A stretch of DNA of 64,000 nt from NCBI RefSeq assembly GCF_001895025.1, contig NZ_BCXI01000027.1, positions 1 to 64,000 of the forward strand. The letters run 5' to 3'. The notes below the pieces were generated by a model. It was given only the letters and a program-made list of their open reading frames with translations. It did not search any database and was not told where the DNA came from. This stretch comes from Rhodococcus zopfii NBRC 100606 = JCM 9919. GTDB lineage: Bacteria; Actinomycetota; Actinomycetes; Mycobacteriales; Mycobacteriaceae. The position numbers were made by a program, and so were the translations under genes. The first letter of the stretch is position 1. The number at the start of each line of letters is the position of its first letter. Positions 7,333 to 16,215 of the stretch are shown here, piece by piece.

Positions 7333-9456
7333 ATGAACCGCTGGGCCACGACCGTGGTCACCCGGCGATGGTGGGTCCTCGGGCTCGCCATCCTGATCGT
7401 GGCTGTGGCCGGAGCTTGGGGCACCGGCGTGTTCGGAAACTTGTCATCGGCCGGGTTCTACGACCCGAACAGCGAGTCCTACAGGGTCGCGGAGATCGTC
7501 GAGGAGAACTTCGGTCCGCAGACCGCCGACATCGTCGCGATGTACACGGCCCCGGAGGGCCGGACCGTCGCGGACATCGAAGCCGACGTCACCGCGGTGC
7601 TGGACCGGTTCGCCGCGGAGGTGCCCACCCACGCGATCAACACCTACTGGTCGACGGCGCCCCCTGCGAATCAACTGCTCCTGTCCAAGGACGGACGCAG
7701 CGTCGCCGCATCGATCACCCTGTCCCCCGACTCGGGTGTCTCCGTCGGCACGTTCGATTCACTGCTGCCGAAGCTCGAGGTTCCCGGCATCGAGTCGCAG
7801 TTCGCGGGGAACTCGGTGGTGGCCGTTGCCTTCACGTCGACGCTCGAGCACGACCTGCTGCGCGCCGAGGCCATCGCGATCCCCATTACGCTCGTGCTGC
7901 TGGTGATCATCTTCGGGGGCCTCACCGCGGCCGCTGTTCCCGTGTTCGTCGGTGTCCTCGCCGTACTCAGCGCGCTCGCGACACTGCGCCTGCTCACGAT
8001 GGTCACCGATGTGAGCTCGTTCGCCCTGAACGTCACGTCCCTGATCGGCCTCGGCCTTGCCATCGACTACGGCCTCTTCATCGTCAGCCGATTCCGCGAG
8101 GAACTCGAGAGCGGCGCCGACACGGCGACGGCCACCCGCCGCACCGTTCTCACCGCGGGCCGGACCGTCATGTTCTCCGGGCTGCTGCTGATCTGCGCAT
8201 TCGCGGGCATGCTCGTGTTCCCGCAGGCGGTGCTGCGGTCCCTCGGTCTCGGTGCGATCGCCGCCGTCCTCAGTGCGGCGCTGCTCGCACTGACCGCGAT
8301 CCCGGCGCTGCTCGCCATCCTCGGACCACGAATCAACTCGCTGACCTGGAACAAGACTGCGGCCCACCGTGGTGAAGCACGGGCCCGGCGCTTCTGGGGT
8401 TCGGTGGTGGTCGCGGTGATGCGGAGGCCCGCGCTGGTCGCCGTCGCGATCGTTGCGGGTCTGCTCGTCCTCGCGTTCCCGGTGTTGCGTGCCTCGTTCG
8501 GGGAGGTCGAGTACACGGCGCTTCCGGAGAACGCCCCGGCGCGGGTGGCGACGCAGACGCTGCTCGACGACTTCCCGTCCACCGGCAACGGAGCGACGCT
8601 CGTGGTGCGCGGCCCCGACGGTGCCCCGCCGTCCACGGCAGCGGTCGGCGAGGTATCCCGCGCGGCGGCTCGGGTCGACGGCATTGCTCAGGCGTTGACG
8701 GTCGCGTCGAACGAGGACGTGACAGTGGTGCAGGCCCTGTACGCGCAGGGTGTCGACGGCACCGTCCGGGCCGGGGAGATCGTCCACGAGTTGCGGGCCG
8801 TCGATGCACCGGCCGGCACCGAACTGCTCGTCGGCGGTGGCCGCGCGATGGTCGACGACGGCAATGCCGCCATCTCGCGGTGGTTGCCTGCGATGCTCGC
8901 GATCATGGTGGTCTCGACGCTGGTGCTGTTGTTCCTGGCATTCGGGTCGGTGGTGCTGCCACTCAAGGCCGTCGCGATGGCAGCGTTGAGCTTGGCCGCG
9001 ACGTTCGGTGTGCTGACCTGGGTGTTCCAGCTCGGCCACGGCGCGGAACTGCTGGGGGTGACCGCGAGTCCCCTCGAACCGTCGTTCGTGGTGCTGATCC
9101 TGGCGGTGGTGTTCGGTCTGTCCACCGACTACGAGGTGTTCCTCATGTCCCGGATGGTCGAGGCCCGCGCCGCCGGGGCAACCACCGAGGAAGCGGTGAA
9201 GTTCGGGACCGAACGCACCGGCCGGGTCGTGACGGCCGCGGCGCTGCTGCTGATCGTGGTCACCGGCGCCTTCACCATCTCCGGGCTGTCGATCATGCGG
9301 TTCCTCGGGGTCGGCATGATCCTCGCGTTGATCATCGACGCGACGGTGGTGCGGATGTTGCTGGTGCCGTCGCTGGTGAAGCTGATGGGCGATGCCAACT
9401 GGTGGGCGCCGGCATGGATGAAGCGGGTGCACGAAAAGGTCGGCATCGGGCACTGA
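7333..9456 (+). CDS. MMPL-family RND transporter
   Basis: This 707-residue inner-membrane protein has two repeats, each with one helix, a large extracytoplasmic loop, then a block of helices. The first helix is WWVLGLAILIVAVAGAW. The SFALNVTSLIGLGLAIDYGLFIVSRFREEL block and the second-half VVLILAVVFGLSTDYEVFLMSRMVEA block are the signature proton-relay segments of MmpL proteins (GLAIDYGL and GLSTDYEVF, each with D-Y). Members export lipids, siderophores or drugs using the proton gradient. There is no adjacent lipid-synthesis or MmpS gene, so drug or lipid efflux cannot be separated. The ATG at 7333 follows a purine-rich GAACGGAG site. Confidence 0.9.
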   Translation: MNRWATTVVTRRWWVLGLAILIVAVAGAWGTGVFGNLSSAGFYDPNSESYRVAEIVEENFGPQTADIVAMYTAPEGRTVADIEADVTAVLDRFAAEVPTHAINTYWSTAPPANQLLLSKDGRSVAASITLSPDSGVSVGTFDSLLPKLEVPGIESQFAGNSVVAVAFTSTLEHDLLRAEAIAIPITLVLLVIIFGGLTAAAVPVFVGVLAVLSALATLRLLTMVTDVSSFALNVTSLIGLGLAIDYGLFIVSRFREELESGADTATATRRTVLTAGRTVMFSGLLLICAFAGMLVFPQAVLRSLGLGAIAAVLSAALLALTAIPALLAILGPRINSLTWNKTAAHRGEARARRFWGSVVVAVMRRPALVAVAIVAGLLVLAFPVLRASFGEVEYTALPENAPARVATQTLLDDFPSTGNGATLVVRGPDGAPPSTAAVGEVSRAAARVDGIAQALTVASNEDVTVVQALYAQGVDGTVRAGEIVHELRAVDAPAGTELLVGGGRAMVDDGNAAISRWLPAMLAIMVVSTLVLLFLAFGSVVLPLKAVAMAALSLAATFGVLTWVFQLGHGAELLGVTASPLEPSFVVLILAVVFGLSTDYEVFLMSRMVEARAAGATTEEAVKFGTERTGRVVTAAALLLIVVTGAFTISGLSIMRFLGVGMILALIIDATVVRMLLVPSLVKLMGDANWWAPAWMKRVHEKVGIGH

Positions 9457-9533
9457 CCGCGGCGCCGCGCGAGGAGAGCGTCGTCGGTGCTTATCATCGG
9501 CACGCCCCCTTCCCCCTCACAAGGGAGATCTTC

Positions 9534-10781
9534 TTGGACACGCCCCCCAGTCCCCGACCCCCGCACCGCATCCGGCGGATGAGCGGTCGCGATCCCGGCG
9601 AGTCGTTCCGCGTCGCCAGCCCGCTCGAGCTGCTGCTCGACCTCACGTTCGTCATCGCGTTCGGTGTCGCCGGCAATCAGGCGGCCCACCTGATCGCCGA
9701 GGGGCATCTGACATCCGGGATCGCCGCGTTCGGTTTCGCGATGTGGGCGGTGTGCTGGGCGTGGGTGAACTTCGCGTGGTTCGCCTCCGCGTTCGACACT
9801 GACGACTGGCTGTACCGCATCGCGACGATGCTGCAGATGCTCGGCGTGCTCATCCTCGCGCTGGGCCTGCCGACGATGTTCGCTTCGATCGACGGCGGCG
9901 ACTACCTGGACAACCGGGTCGTGGTGCTCGGGTACGTCGTGATGCGTGTGGCGCTGGTGGGTCAGTGGCTGCGCGTGGCGAAGCAGAACGAAACGCTGCG
10001 CCGCACGGCGCTGACCTATGCGGGGTTCGTGTCGCTCGCGCAACTCGGCTGGATCGTGCTGATCTTCGTCGACGTCGCGGTGTGGGAGACGTTCCTGCTG
10101 ACGATCCCGCTGATCCTGCTCGAGCTGCTCGGCCCGGTTCTCGGCGAACGCACCGCGCGGACACCGTGGCATCCGCATCACATCGCCGAGCGGTACAGCC
10201 TGCTCACGATCATCGCGCTCGGCGAGGTGATCGTCGGTACCGTCGCATCGCTCGGCGCGGTCGTCGACCTGCAGGGGTGGGACGCGACGGCCGCGGCGAC
10301 GGGACTGGCCGGAGTGAGCCTGACATTCGGATTGTGGTGGGTGTACTTCCAGTACCCCTTCGGCGATGCGTTACACCACCACAAGTCGCGCTCGTTCGGC
10401 TGGGGATACGGGCACATCCTGGTGTTCGCGGCGCTGGCCGCGATCGGCGCGGGACTGCACGTGGCCGCCTATCACCTCGAGCAGGAGTCGCACGTGTCGA
10501 CGATGACGGTGCTCGCGACCGTCGCGATCCCCGTCGCGGTGTATCTGGTGACGCTCGCCGCCCTGTACGGCCGGCTTGTCGGCATCGACCGCGGAATCCT
10601 CGGGACAACCGTCGCGGCGCTGTTGGTACTCGGCATGGGTGTCGGGGCAGGCGCGATGGGGGTTCCGGTTCCGATCAGCCTGCTGATCGTGGCGGCGGCG
10701 CCGGTGGTGATCGTCGTTGCGGACGAGACGGTGCTGTGGAAGCGGCGTGAGGCGGCGCTGGCCCGTCTGCGTGCGACCTGA
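9534..10781 (+). CDS. LtrA-like (low temperature requirement) membrane protein
   Basis: This is a 415-residue polytopic protein. The region SFRVASPLELLLDLTFVIAFGVAGNQAAHLI at the start and the later ERYSLLTIIALGEVIVGTV are hallmark LtrA motifs (ELxxDLxFV and ERxxLxTIIALGE), and about ten hydrophobic helices follow. The family was named from a cold-sensitive Listeria mutant; its biochemistry is unknown. I favour the TTG at 9534 because AAGGGAG is placed six bases upstream. An ATG at 9579 would remove 15 residues. It lies just after the MMPL gene on the same strand and may be cotranscribed. Confidence 0.85.
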   Translation: MDTPPSPRPPHRIRRMSGRDPGESFRVASPLELLLDLTFVIAFGVAGNQAAHLIAEGHLTSGIAAFGFAMWAVCWAWVNFAWFASAFDTDDWLYRIATMLQMLGVLILALGLPTMFASIDGGDYLDNRVVVLGYVVMRVALVGQWLRVAKQNETLRRTALTYAGFVSLAQLGWIVLIFVDVAVWETFLLTIPLILLELLGPVLGERTARTPWHPHHIAERYSLLTIIALGEVIVGTVASLGAVVDLQGWDATAAATGLAGVSLTFGLWWVYFQYPFGDALHHHKSRSFGWGYGHILVFAALAAIGAGLHVAAYHLEQESHVSTMTVLATVAIPVAVYLVTLAALYGRLVGIDRGILGTTVAALLVLGMGVGAGAMGVPVPISLLIVAAAPVVIVVADETVLWKRREAALARLRAT

Positions 10782-11260
10782 CCCTGCCGTCAGCGACCGG
10801 TCAGGATCCGGTAGCCGAGCTCGTGCAAGCGGCGGTGTTCCGGCCACCTTCGCGCGGTCCAGACCGGTTCCGTGTGAGCTGCGATGATTTCCCGCTGAGA
10901 GAGTCCTACAGCGCGCGGTGTGTCTACTGACCGCCCTGCGCAACCGACTCCGGTGGTCAGCTGACCACGGACGGGGTACGCGAGCGCGTGCGCGCCTATC
11001 GGAACGCGCTCCACCCTGGCCAGTCACGGCGCCGGCGCCGGCAACTGCCCGCTCGAGGCGTTCGTCGCAGTCCCGACCTGCAGGGCTGGCCCCACGTCGG
11101 CGGCGCGCGCTCGTCGGCGGGTAAGAGGACATGATCGTCGACATCGCCCTCGAGCTGCAGGGAGGAACATGCCGCCACAACCGCGTGCCCCGGGAGCCGC
11201 ATACACGCGGGGGCGGGTCTGTCCGAACGACAGACCCGCCCGGTCGCTGCGCCGGCGCCG
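10782..11260. other. Intergenic region with no supported gene
   Basis: About 480 bases separate LtrA from the end of the aromatic operon. One 74-codon minus-strand frame (10790-11014, GTG start) exists, but it has no clear ribosome site and no family I recognise. The only firm element is the hairpin at 11211-11241. Confidence 0.45.
11211..11241 (-). terminator. Hairpin terminator of the Rieske dioxygenase operon
   Basis: A perfect 13-base-pair stem (GGGCGGGTCTGTC and its complement) around the loop CGAAC lies 20 bases past the stop of the dihydrodiol dehydrogenase gene, at the end of the seven-gene minus-strand unit. Confidence 0.75.
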
Positions 11261-12058
11261 TCAGACTGCGCCGGTCCTCTTGGGTGTTCCCCAACTGCTG
11301 ACGTCCACGACCGTTCCCGTCACGGTCGCGGAGTCGTCACGGCAGGCGAGATAGAGGTAGGCGCCGACGTAGTCGTCGGGTTCCACCTCGATCTGCAGCG
11401 CGCCGTTGTCGCGCACCATCTGCCGGATCGGAATGGCATCGGCCACGGATCGGTCGGCGAGCCCCATCGCGCCGGGCCCGCGCAGGTCGGTGGCCATGCC
11501 GCCGGGGGCGACCGCGTTGACCCGGACCTCCGGGGCGAGCTCGTACGCGAGCTGTCGCACGAGTCCCACACCGGCGTGCTTGGACGAGACGTACAGCGGC
11601 CCACCGCCGCCCGGGAAGAACGCCGCGTTGGACAGGGTGAAGATCATGCTGCCACGGGAGGACTTCAGGTGCGGCACCACGGCCTTCGCACCGAGCAGAT
11701 AGCCCTTCACGTTGACGGAGAACAATTCGTCGAACCCCGTACCGAGTTCTTCCGGCGACGCGTCGAGCAGCGAACGACCGAAGTCCCAGACCCCGGCGTT
11801 GCCGACGAAGGTGTCGAGAGCACCAAACTCGCGCACGGCAAGATCGGCCGCCTCCTTGTTGTCGGCGAACGAGGTGACATCGCCCGTCAGGGTGCGCACG
11901 CTGGTACCGAACGCCTCGCGCAGTGCGGTGAGCTTCGGCTCCGACCGGTCGAGCACGGTCACGCGAGCGCCGTTCTCGACGAACCGCCTGACCAGGGCGT
12001 GGCCGAGCCCGGATCCGCCGCCGGTCACGAAAACCGACCTTCCGTCAAGCCGTCCCAC
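11261..12058 (-). CDS. cis-Dihydrodiol dehydrogenase (SDR, BphB-type)
   Basis: This 265-residue short-chain dehydrogenase probably oxidises the cis-dihydrodiol made by the adjacent Rieske dioxygenase to a catechol, using NAD+. TGGGSGLG (residues 12-19) is the nucleotide-binding motif, VGNAGVWDFG matches the NAG motif of BphB-type enzymes, and YVSSKHA supplies the catalytic Tyr and Lys, with Ser in FTLSNAAF. The C-terminal GTVVDVSSWGTPKR is family-like. It is the last gene of the minus-strand operon and overlaps the ferredoxin gene by 14 bases. A general SDR is possible, but the context and the NAGVWD motif favour a dihydrodiol dehydrogenase. Confidence 0.88.
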   Translation of the reverse strand: MGRLDGRSVFVTGGGSGLGHALVRRFVENGARVTVLDRSEPKLTALREAFGTSVRTLTGDVTSFADNKEAADLAVREFGALDTFVGNAGVWDFGRSLLDASPEELGTGFDELFSVNVKGYLLGAKAVVPHLKSSRGSMIFTLSNAAFFPGGGGPLYVSSKHAGVGLVRQLAYELAPEVRVNAVAPGGMATDLRGPGAMGLADRSVADAIPIRQMVRDNGALQIEVEPDDYVGAYLYLACRDDSATVTGTVVDVSSWGTPKRTGAV

Positions 12059-12419
12059 TGCGGGCTCCTTCCTTCAGTTCGTACGCGTCGGGAAGTCCGA
12101 CGTGGATCTCGCCGCTCTCGATCCGGACCGGGTGCGTGCGGACCGCGGTCGTCGCGGGCGGACTCAGGGGCCGGCCGGTTCGGAGACAGAACTTCGCCAT
12201 GTGAAGCGGGCATTCCACGACACAGTCCTCGATCCACCCGTCGGCGAGGGAGTAGGTCTCGTGCGTACATGTGTCGTCGACGCCGAAGTACTCCCCGTTC
12301 GACTTGAACACCGATACCGGCGGACGCGAGTCGAGCCGCACCGCGTCGTCGTCGCCGAGGTCGCCGACTGCGCAGACACGAACCCACCGCGTGTTCTCAC
12401 TGGATATTTCAGCTGTCAT
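12045..12419 (-). CDS. Rieske-type ferredoxin of the aromatic dioxygenase
   Basis: This 124-residue protein carries electrons from the reductase to the oxygenase. The Rieske ligands appear as CTHETYSLADG and, 17 residues on, CPLH (C-x-H and C-x2-H). The fold around VRVCAVGDLGDDDAVRL matches BphA3-type ferredoxins. I start at the ATG at 12419 with GAGG upstream; a GTG at 12434 would overlap the end of the beta-subunit gene. It lies between the oxygenase subunits and the dihydrodiol dehydrogenase, the usual place for this component. Confidence 0.9.
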   Translation of the reverse strand: MTAEISSENTRWVRVCAVGDLGDDDAVRLDSRPPVSVFKSNGEYFGVDDTCTHETYSLADGWIEDCVVECPLHMAKFCLRTGRPLSPPATTAVRTHPVRIESGEIHVGLPDAYELKEGARSGTA

Positions 12420-12430
12420 CGTCGGATACC

Positions 12431-12991
12431 TCACAGGAAGATGCTGATGCTGGGGGCGAGGATCGTGGTCTGCTCGAGGACGATCCGGCGCTCGCGGATC
12501 TTGAAGGGCAGGGCGCCGCTGTGGTGGCGCAGCACGTCGAAGCGCTCACCGACGAACCAGTCTTCGTGCCGCTCGAGGCGGCTGCGGTAGACACTGAAGT
12601 TGCACACCACGTCGAGATCGCCGTCCTCGCGGTGCGCGACACGGACGTTGGTCAGCAACCGCCGAGTGCGCGACGGGGGCTCCTCCGACCAGGACAGGCC
12701 CGAGGTCAGCCGCCGGACCCTGCCCCGCAGGAAGTGGAAGTCGTCGTCGATGAACGCGCCCTCGTCGGGTCCGGAGATCTCGGCGTCGCGTTCGCGGAAC
12801 GTGCGGGTCATGCGGGTGGGCGCCCAGTAGTGCACATCCTCCCCGAAGAAATCGAGCCACTCGTAGTAACGGTGGTTGTCGAGGTGTTCCGCCTCGGCGT
12901 ACAGGAACTGCTCGACCGCGTGCTGCAGATGCACGTCGGCGCACTGGACGGACGCGGGCAGCTCGTCGGCGCTGCGGGTATCGCTGGTCAT
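12431..12991 (-). CDS. Aromatic-ring-hydroxylating dioxygenase, beta subunit
   Basis: This 186-residue protein is the small structural subunit of the alpha3beta3 oxygenase (SnoaL/NTF2-like fold). Recognisable stretches are [25 protein letters not shown], with the EA.LLD..R..EWL pattern of the family, and [27 protein letters not shown]. It has no catalytic residues of its own; the subunit stabilises the hexamer. Its ATG overlaps the alpha stop by four bases (ATGA), so translation is coupled. Confidence 0.92.
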   Translation of the reverse strand: MTSDTRSADELPASVQCADVHLQHAVEQFLYAEAEHLDNHRYYEWLDFFGEDVHYWAPTRMTRTFRERDAEISGPDEGAFIDDDFHFLRGRVRRLTSGLSWSEEPPSRTRRLLTNVRVAHREDGDLDVVCNFSVYRSRLERHEDWFVGERFDVLRHHSGALPFKIRERRIVLEQTTILAPSISIFL

Positions 12992-14319
12992 CGGCTCTCC
13001 CCTGCATGTTCGGAGCGCTTCGCCTCGTCGGCTCGGCGGAGGATCTCGTTCCACGGCATGCCGTCGACGAGATCCAGCCACCGCTGGTAGAACCCCCGGG
13101 CGGCGGTTTCGCTGTAGACATCGTTGGACAGACCCGGAAGGCCGTGACTGTCTCGTTCCTCGAATCCCATCCCCATCTGGACGTTCAACTCGGTGCTGCG
13201 CGACTTCCACCCTCGCAATACCTGCTGGACCTCGGTCCAGTTCTCACCGTCGTCGGTCTCGAAGACCCCGGCCGGGCTGAAGGACCGCTGGGTGCCGCGC
13301 CGCATTCCCGCCTTCGCCTCCGGCGAGGCGTCCTTCGGTACGAATGTCCAAGCCCACACCTCGATCTGGCCGGGACCGCGCGGATGCCACACCCGTATCG
13401 TGTTCACGGGTCCGAGCCAGGAGAAGTTCGGGAAGATCAGATTGTGCCCTGAGACCTTCACGGCGCGATCGGCGCCGATCCGGCGGAAGACTTCGTCGCG
13501 GTTGGCTGTCTGCCAGGCGCTGTACTCGGGACCTGCGTGTAGGTCGGGGCCGAACTCGGGGAGCCAGAAGCTGCCCGATCCGTGACCGTTGCCGGCGAAC
13601 TGCCGGCCCGGCGCGTCGGGTGGTGGGTTGAGCAGGCCGTGGAAGGCCGGATCCTCGTGCAGGGCCAGCATCGCCGACGAATGCGAGATCGCCGCGTGAT
13701 ACATGTCGCTGGCGAACTGCTCCGCCGGCAGCTTCCAGTTGCAGTCGATAACCCACTTTGCGGCGCCCTTGACGAACTCGACTCCGTTGTCCCATCGATC
13801 GATGGTCGCGTCGAAGTAGTAGGCCATCTCGCCCAGATACTCGACGAAGTCGGGCACGTCCTCCGACCAGGTGCCGAAGTGGAAGCCCCGGTAGCTCGCG
13901 ATGCGAGGGACCTTCGTGGCACCCCAAGAGGACTTGTCGATCCGGTCACGGTATCCACGTTGCTGCTGCGGCACATTGACGAGGTTGCCCTCGAGATCGT
14001 AGGACCAGCCATGGTAGGTGCAGGTGAACGCACGACTGGTGCCCTCGTCCGATCGACAGATTCGCATTCCCCGATGCCGACACTGATTGAGGAACGCCTT
14101 CACCGAGCCGTCTCGCTGGCGCACGACCAGAACCGGATCCTCGCCCATGTAGGTCTGGACGAACGACCCGGGTTTCGGCAACTGGCTGTCATGCGCGAGG
14201 AACAGCCAGGTGCGGCCGAACACCCGCTCGAGTTCCAGTTCGTAGATGCCCGGGTCTGTGTAGATGGTGGGGTTGAGCCGACCGCCGGCGGGGTCGACCA
14301 GTGCATGGATGTCATTCAT
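12988..14319 (-). CDS. Rieske dioxygenase alpha subunit (biphenyl/toluene type)
   Basis: This 443-residue catalytic subunit adds O2 to an aromatic ring to give a cis-dihydrodiol. The Rieske centre ligands are C80, H82, C100 and H103 (CRHRGMRIC and CTYHGWSYD). The mononuclear iron site is in [20 protein letters not shown], with D205 bridging and H208 and H213 as ligands. The N-terminus ([34 protein letters not shown]) and [32 protein letters not shown] are close to the BphA1/EtbA/IpbA group rather than to benzoate or phthalate oxygenases. I start at ATG 14319, with GGGAG upstream. Substrate cannot be read from sequence alone. Confidence 0.93.
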   Translation of the reverse strand: MNDIHALVDPAGGRLNPTIYTDPGIYELELERVFGRTWLFLAHDSQLPKPGSFVQTYMGEDPVLVVRQRDGSVKAFLNQCRHRGMRICRSDEGTSRAFTCTYHGWSYDLEGNLVNVPQQQRGYRDRIDKSSWGATKVPRIASYRGFHFGTWSEDVPDFVEYLGEMAYYFDATIDRWDNGVEFVKGAAKWVIDCNWKLPAEQFASDMYHAAISHSSAMLALHEDPAFHGLLNPPPDAPGRQFAGNGHGSGSFWLPEFGPDLHAGPEYSAWQTANRDEVFRRIGADRAVKVSGHNLIFPNFSWLGPVNTIRVWHPRGPGQIEVWAWTFVPKDASPEAKAGMRRGTQRSFSPAGVFETDDGENWTEVQQVLRGWKSRSTELNVQMGMGFEERDSHGLPGLSNDVYSETAARGFYQRWLDLVDGMPWNEILRRADEAKRSEHAGESR

Positions 14320-15214
14320 CGTCGGCTCCCACTGCCACGGCGCTGGGGACGTCGACAAGGACCTGATGGCCCCAGGTGCTGGCCGAACGGTGATGACCGA
14401 CGGTCCACGAGTCGTCGTCCACGAGTCTGCCGTTCCACCCGTACTCGATGGCGAATCCGGACGGTGTGGCCAGGTAGAACGAGGTCATCGCGTCGTTGGT
14501 GTGTTCCCCCAGGGCACGCACGACCTGTCCGGGCGTCTCCATCGCCAGATCGAGCGCGCGCCCGACGGAGTCGAGGCGGCTGAGCTCGAGCATCAGATGG
14601 CCGATCCCCGGCTCGGGGCCCGGAATGGTGGCGAGTGCCAAGGTGTGATGACGCGGATTACAGTGCAGGAAGACCGCGTTCGTGGGCCCGAATGCAATGG
14701 TGTCGCTGGGGCGGAAGCCCAGCATCGACTGGTAGAACTCGGCGGATCGCTGTGCGTCGGACGCGAAGAGGAACACGTGCCCGAGACCGAGATCACCGGT
14801 GACGAAGTCGATTCCTCGCGGTGACACGAACGGCGTGTGGTCGTGCGGATGACCGTACACGACCTCGATCGGGTTGCCGTCGGGATCCGCGAAGGCGATG
14901 AGCCGCTGCACGTTCCGTGCGCGTGCCAGATCCACATCTTCCGAGACTGGGACCGAGTTCTCGTCCAGTCGGCGCACGAGCGCGTCGAGGTCCGCGCTGG
15001 TCCGCGTCTCGAACCCGAGGGCGAGCAGAGCGTCCTCCCCGGCGGGACCGTCCTCGACCGTCAGCCGGTACTCACGCTCGTCGAACCGGAAGCGGGCTTC
15101 GGCCGGGTCATCGGACGAGGCGAGTTGGGCTCCAACGATGCGGGTGCCGAAATCCCGCCACTCGTCGACTGGGCCACGCACCCGCAGGTACGCAAGAGCA
15201 TTCACAGTACTCAC
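14312..15214 (-). CDS. Extradiol ring-cleavage dioxygenase (BphC-type)
   Basis: This 300-residue, two-domain vicinal-oxygen-chelate enzyme probably cleaves a 2,3-dihydroxybiphenyl-like catechol next to the hydroxyls. With the GTG at 15214 as residue 1, the Fe(II) ligands fall at H146 (GLGHVFLF), H206 (IGHLMLEL) and E257 (GFAIEYGW), nearly the numbering of BphC. The acid-base His is in NPRHHTLAL and a Tyr in SFYLATPSG. The GTG has AAAGGAAG upstream. An ATG at 15235 would add seven residues but has no ribosome site. It overlaps the alpha-subunit start by eight bases. Confidence 0.92.
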   Translation of the reverse strand: MSTVNALAYLRVRGPVDEWRDFGTRIVGAQLASSDDPAEARFRFDEREYRLTVEDGPAGEDALLALGFETRTSADLDALVRRLDENSVPVSEDVDLARARNVQRLIAFADPDGNPIEVVYGHPHDHTPFVSPRGIDFVTGDLGLGHVFLFASDAQRSAEFYQSMLGFRPSDTIAFGPTNAVFLHCNPRHHTLALATIPGPEPGIGHLMLELSRLDSVGRALDLAMETPGQVVRALGEHTNDAMTSFYLATPSGFAIEYGWNGRLVDDDSWTVGHHRSASTWGHQVLVDVPSAVAVGADDE

Positions 15215-15236
15215 GAGACTTCCTTTCGTTGACATC

Positions 15237-16100
15237 TCAGATTCGACCGCGCAGGAACAGCGTGCTCAGCTCGACGAATCGGTCGGCCTGTTCGATCTGC
15301 GCCCAATGACCGCAGTGCGGCACAACGTGCAGACGCGCGTTGGGGATCCGCCGGGCCAGCCATTCGCTGCTCTCGGCGGGAACCACGGAGTCCTCGCGGC
15401 CGTGGACCAGTAGGACGTCGTTGCCGATCCGCCGCAGCGACGTCTCCGGGACCCGCAGGCCCGGAAGACCGGGTCCGGGTCCGGGCGCGGGAAGCCCGAA
15501 GGTGAGGAGGTGGGATCGGCGCACGTCCGGACGCAGCGCCGTCTCGAGCCGGTCCCGTGCGATCGCGTCGATCTCGGCGCCGAACAGGTCCGGATCGTGG
15601 AGCATGTACGAAATCAGCTGCTTCATGCTCTCGAGCGAAGGGTCGTTGTAGAACTCGATGAGCTTGAGCAGTTCCCCTGTCGGAGCGGTGTTCCCGCCGC
15701 CACCGGCGCCCATGCCGACGACCTTCCCGATCCGCTCCGGCGCGGCGGTCAGCATGTTCAGGGCGACGACCCCACCCAGGGAGTTCCCCACGAGGTGCAC
15801 CCTGTCCAGACCGAGGGCGTCGAGTAGCGCCAGGTTGCTCAGTACGAGTTGCCGGACACGTCCGCTCGGGGGGAGCTCGGCGGGGTGGCTCGAGTCGCCC
15901 CAGCCAACCTGGTCGATCACGAGACAGTCGTAGTCGTCCGCGAATGCCGGGACGGTCGCGGCGTAGTTCGACAAGCCGGTTGCGCCGGGTCCCGATCCGT
16001 GCAGGAACAGGATCGCCTCCCCGGTGCGCGGGCCGGCCCTGTTGAGACGGATGCGGAAGCCGCCGGCCTCCACGTCCGAGGTCTCCATCGTCGTCGTCAT
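15237..16100 (-). CDS. meta-Cleavage product C-C hydrolase (BphD-type)
   Basis: This 287-residue alpha/beta hydrolase should split the ring-cleavage product into an acid and 2-hydroxypenta-2,4-dienoate. The triad is visible as S107 in GNSLGG, D237 in GREDSVV and H265 in HCGHWAQIE. HGSGPGATGLSNY (34-46) is the oxyanion-hole segment typical of the MhpC/BphD group. A Pro/Gly-rich insertion (LPAPGPGPGLPGL) in the lid region is unusual and may alter the acyl pocket. The ATG is preceded by GAGAGGA. Its stop lies 22 bases before the extradiol start. Confidence 0.9.
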   Translation of the reverse strand: MTTTMETSDVEAGGFRIRLNRAGPRTGEAILFLHGSGPGATGLSNYAATVPAFADDYDCLVIDQVGWGDSSHPAELPPSGRVRQLVLSNLALLDALGLDRVHLVGNSLGGVVALNMLTAAPERIGKVVGMGAGGGGNTAPTGELLKLIEFYNDPSLESMKQLISYMLHDPDLFGAEIDAIARDRLETALRPDVRRSHLLTFGLPAPGPGPGLPGLRVPETSLRRIGNDVLLVHGREDSVVPAESSEWLARRIPNARLHVVPHCGHWAQIEQADRFVELSTLFLRGRI

Positions 16101-16215
16101 CGTCGTCCTCTCTGAGTGCGTTTGTGCACGGGCTTAGATACGGTCCGGGGTGCGCGGCAGCCGCGCCCCGGCTCGACCGGATCTGGATGGGAAGAATGTT
16201 CGCGTCTGCCCCGGA

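Noticed and set aside
7759-9453. A minus-strand open frame of 564 codons
   Set aside because: Antisense to the MMPL transporter; rich in Gln/His/Arg, with no domain.
10790-11014. A 74-codon minus-strand frame after LtrA
   Set aside because: GTG start without a ribosome site, no recognised family and unclear codon bias. It may be real but cannot be supported.
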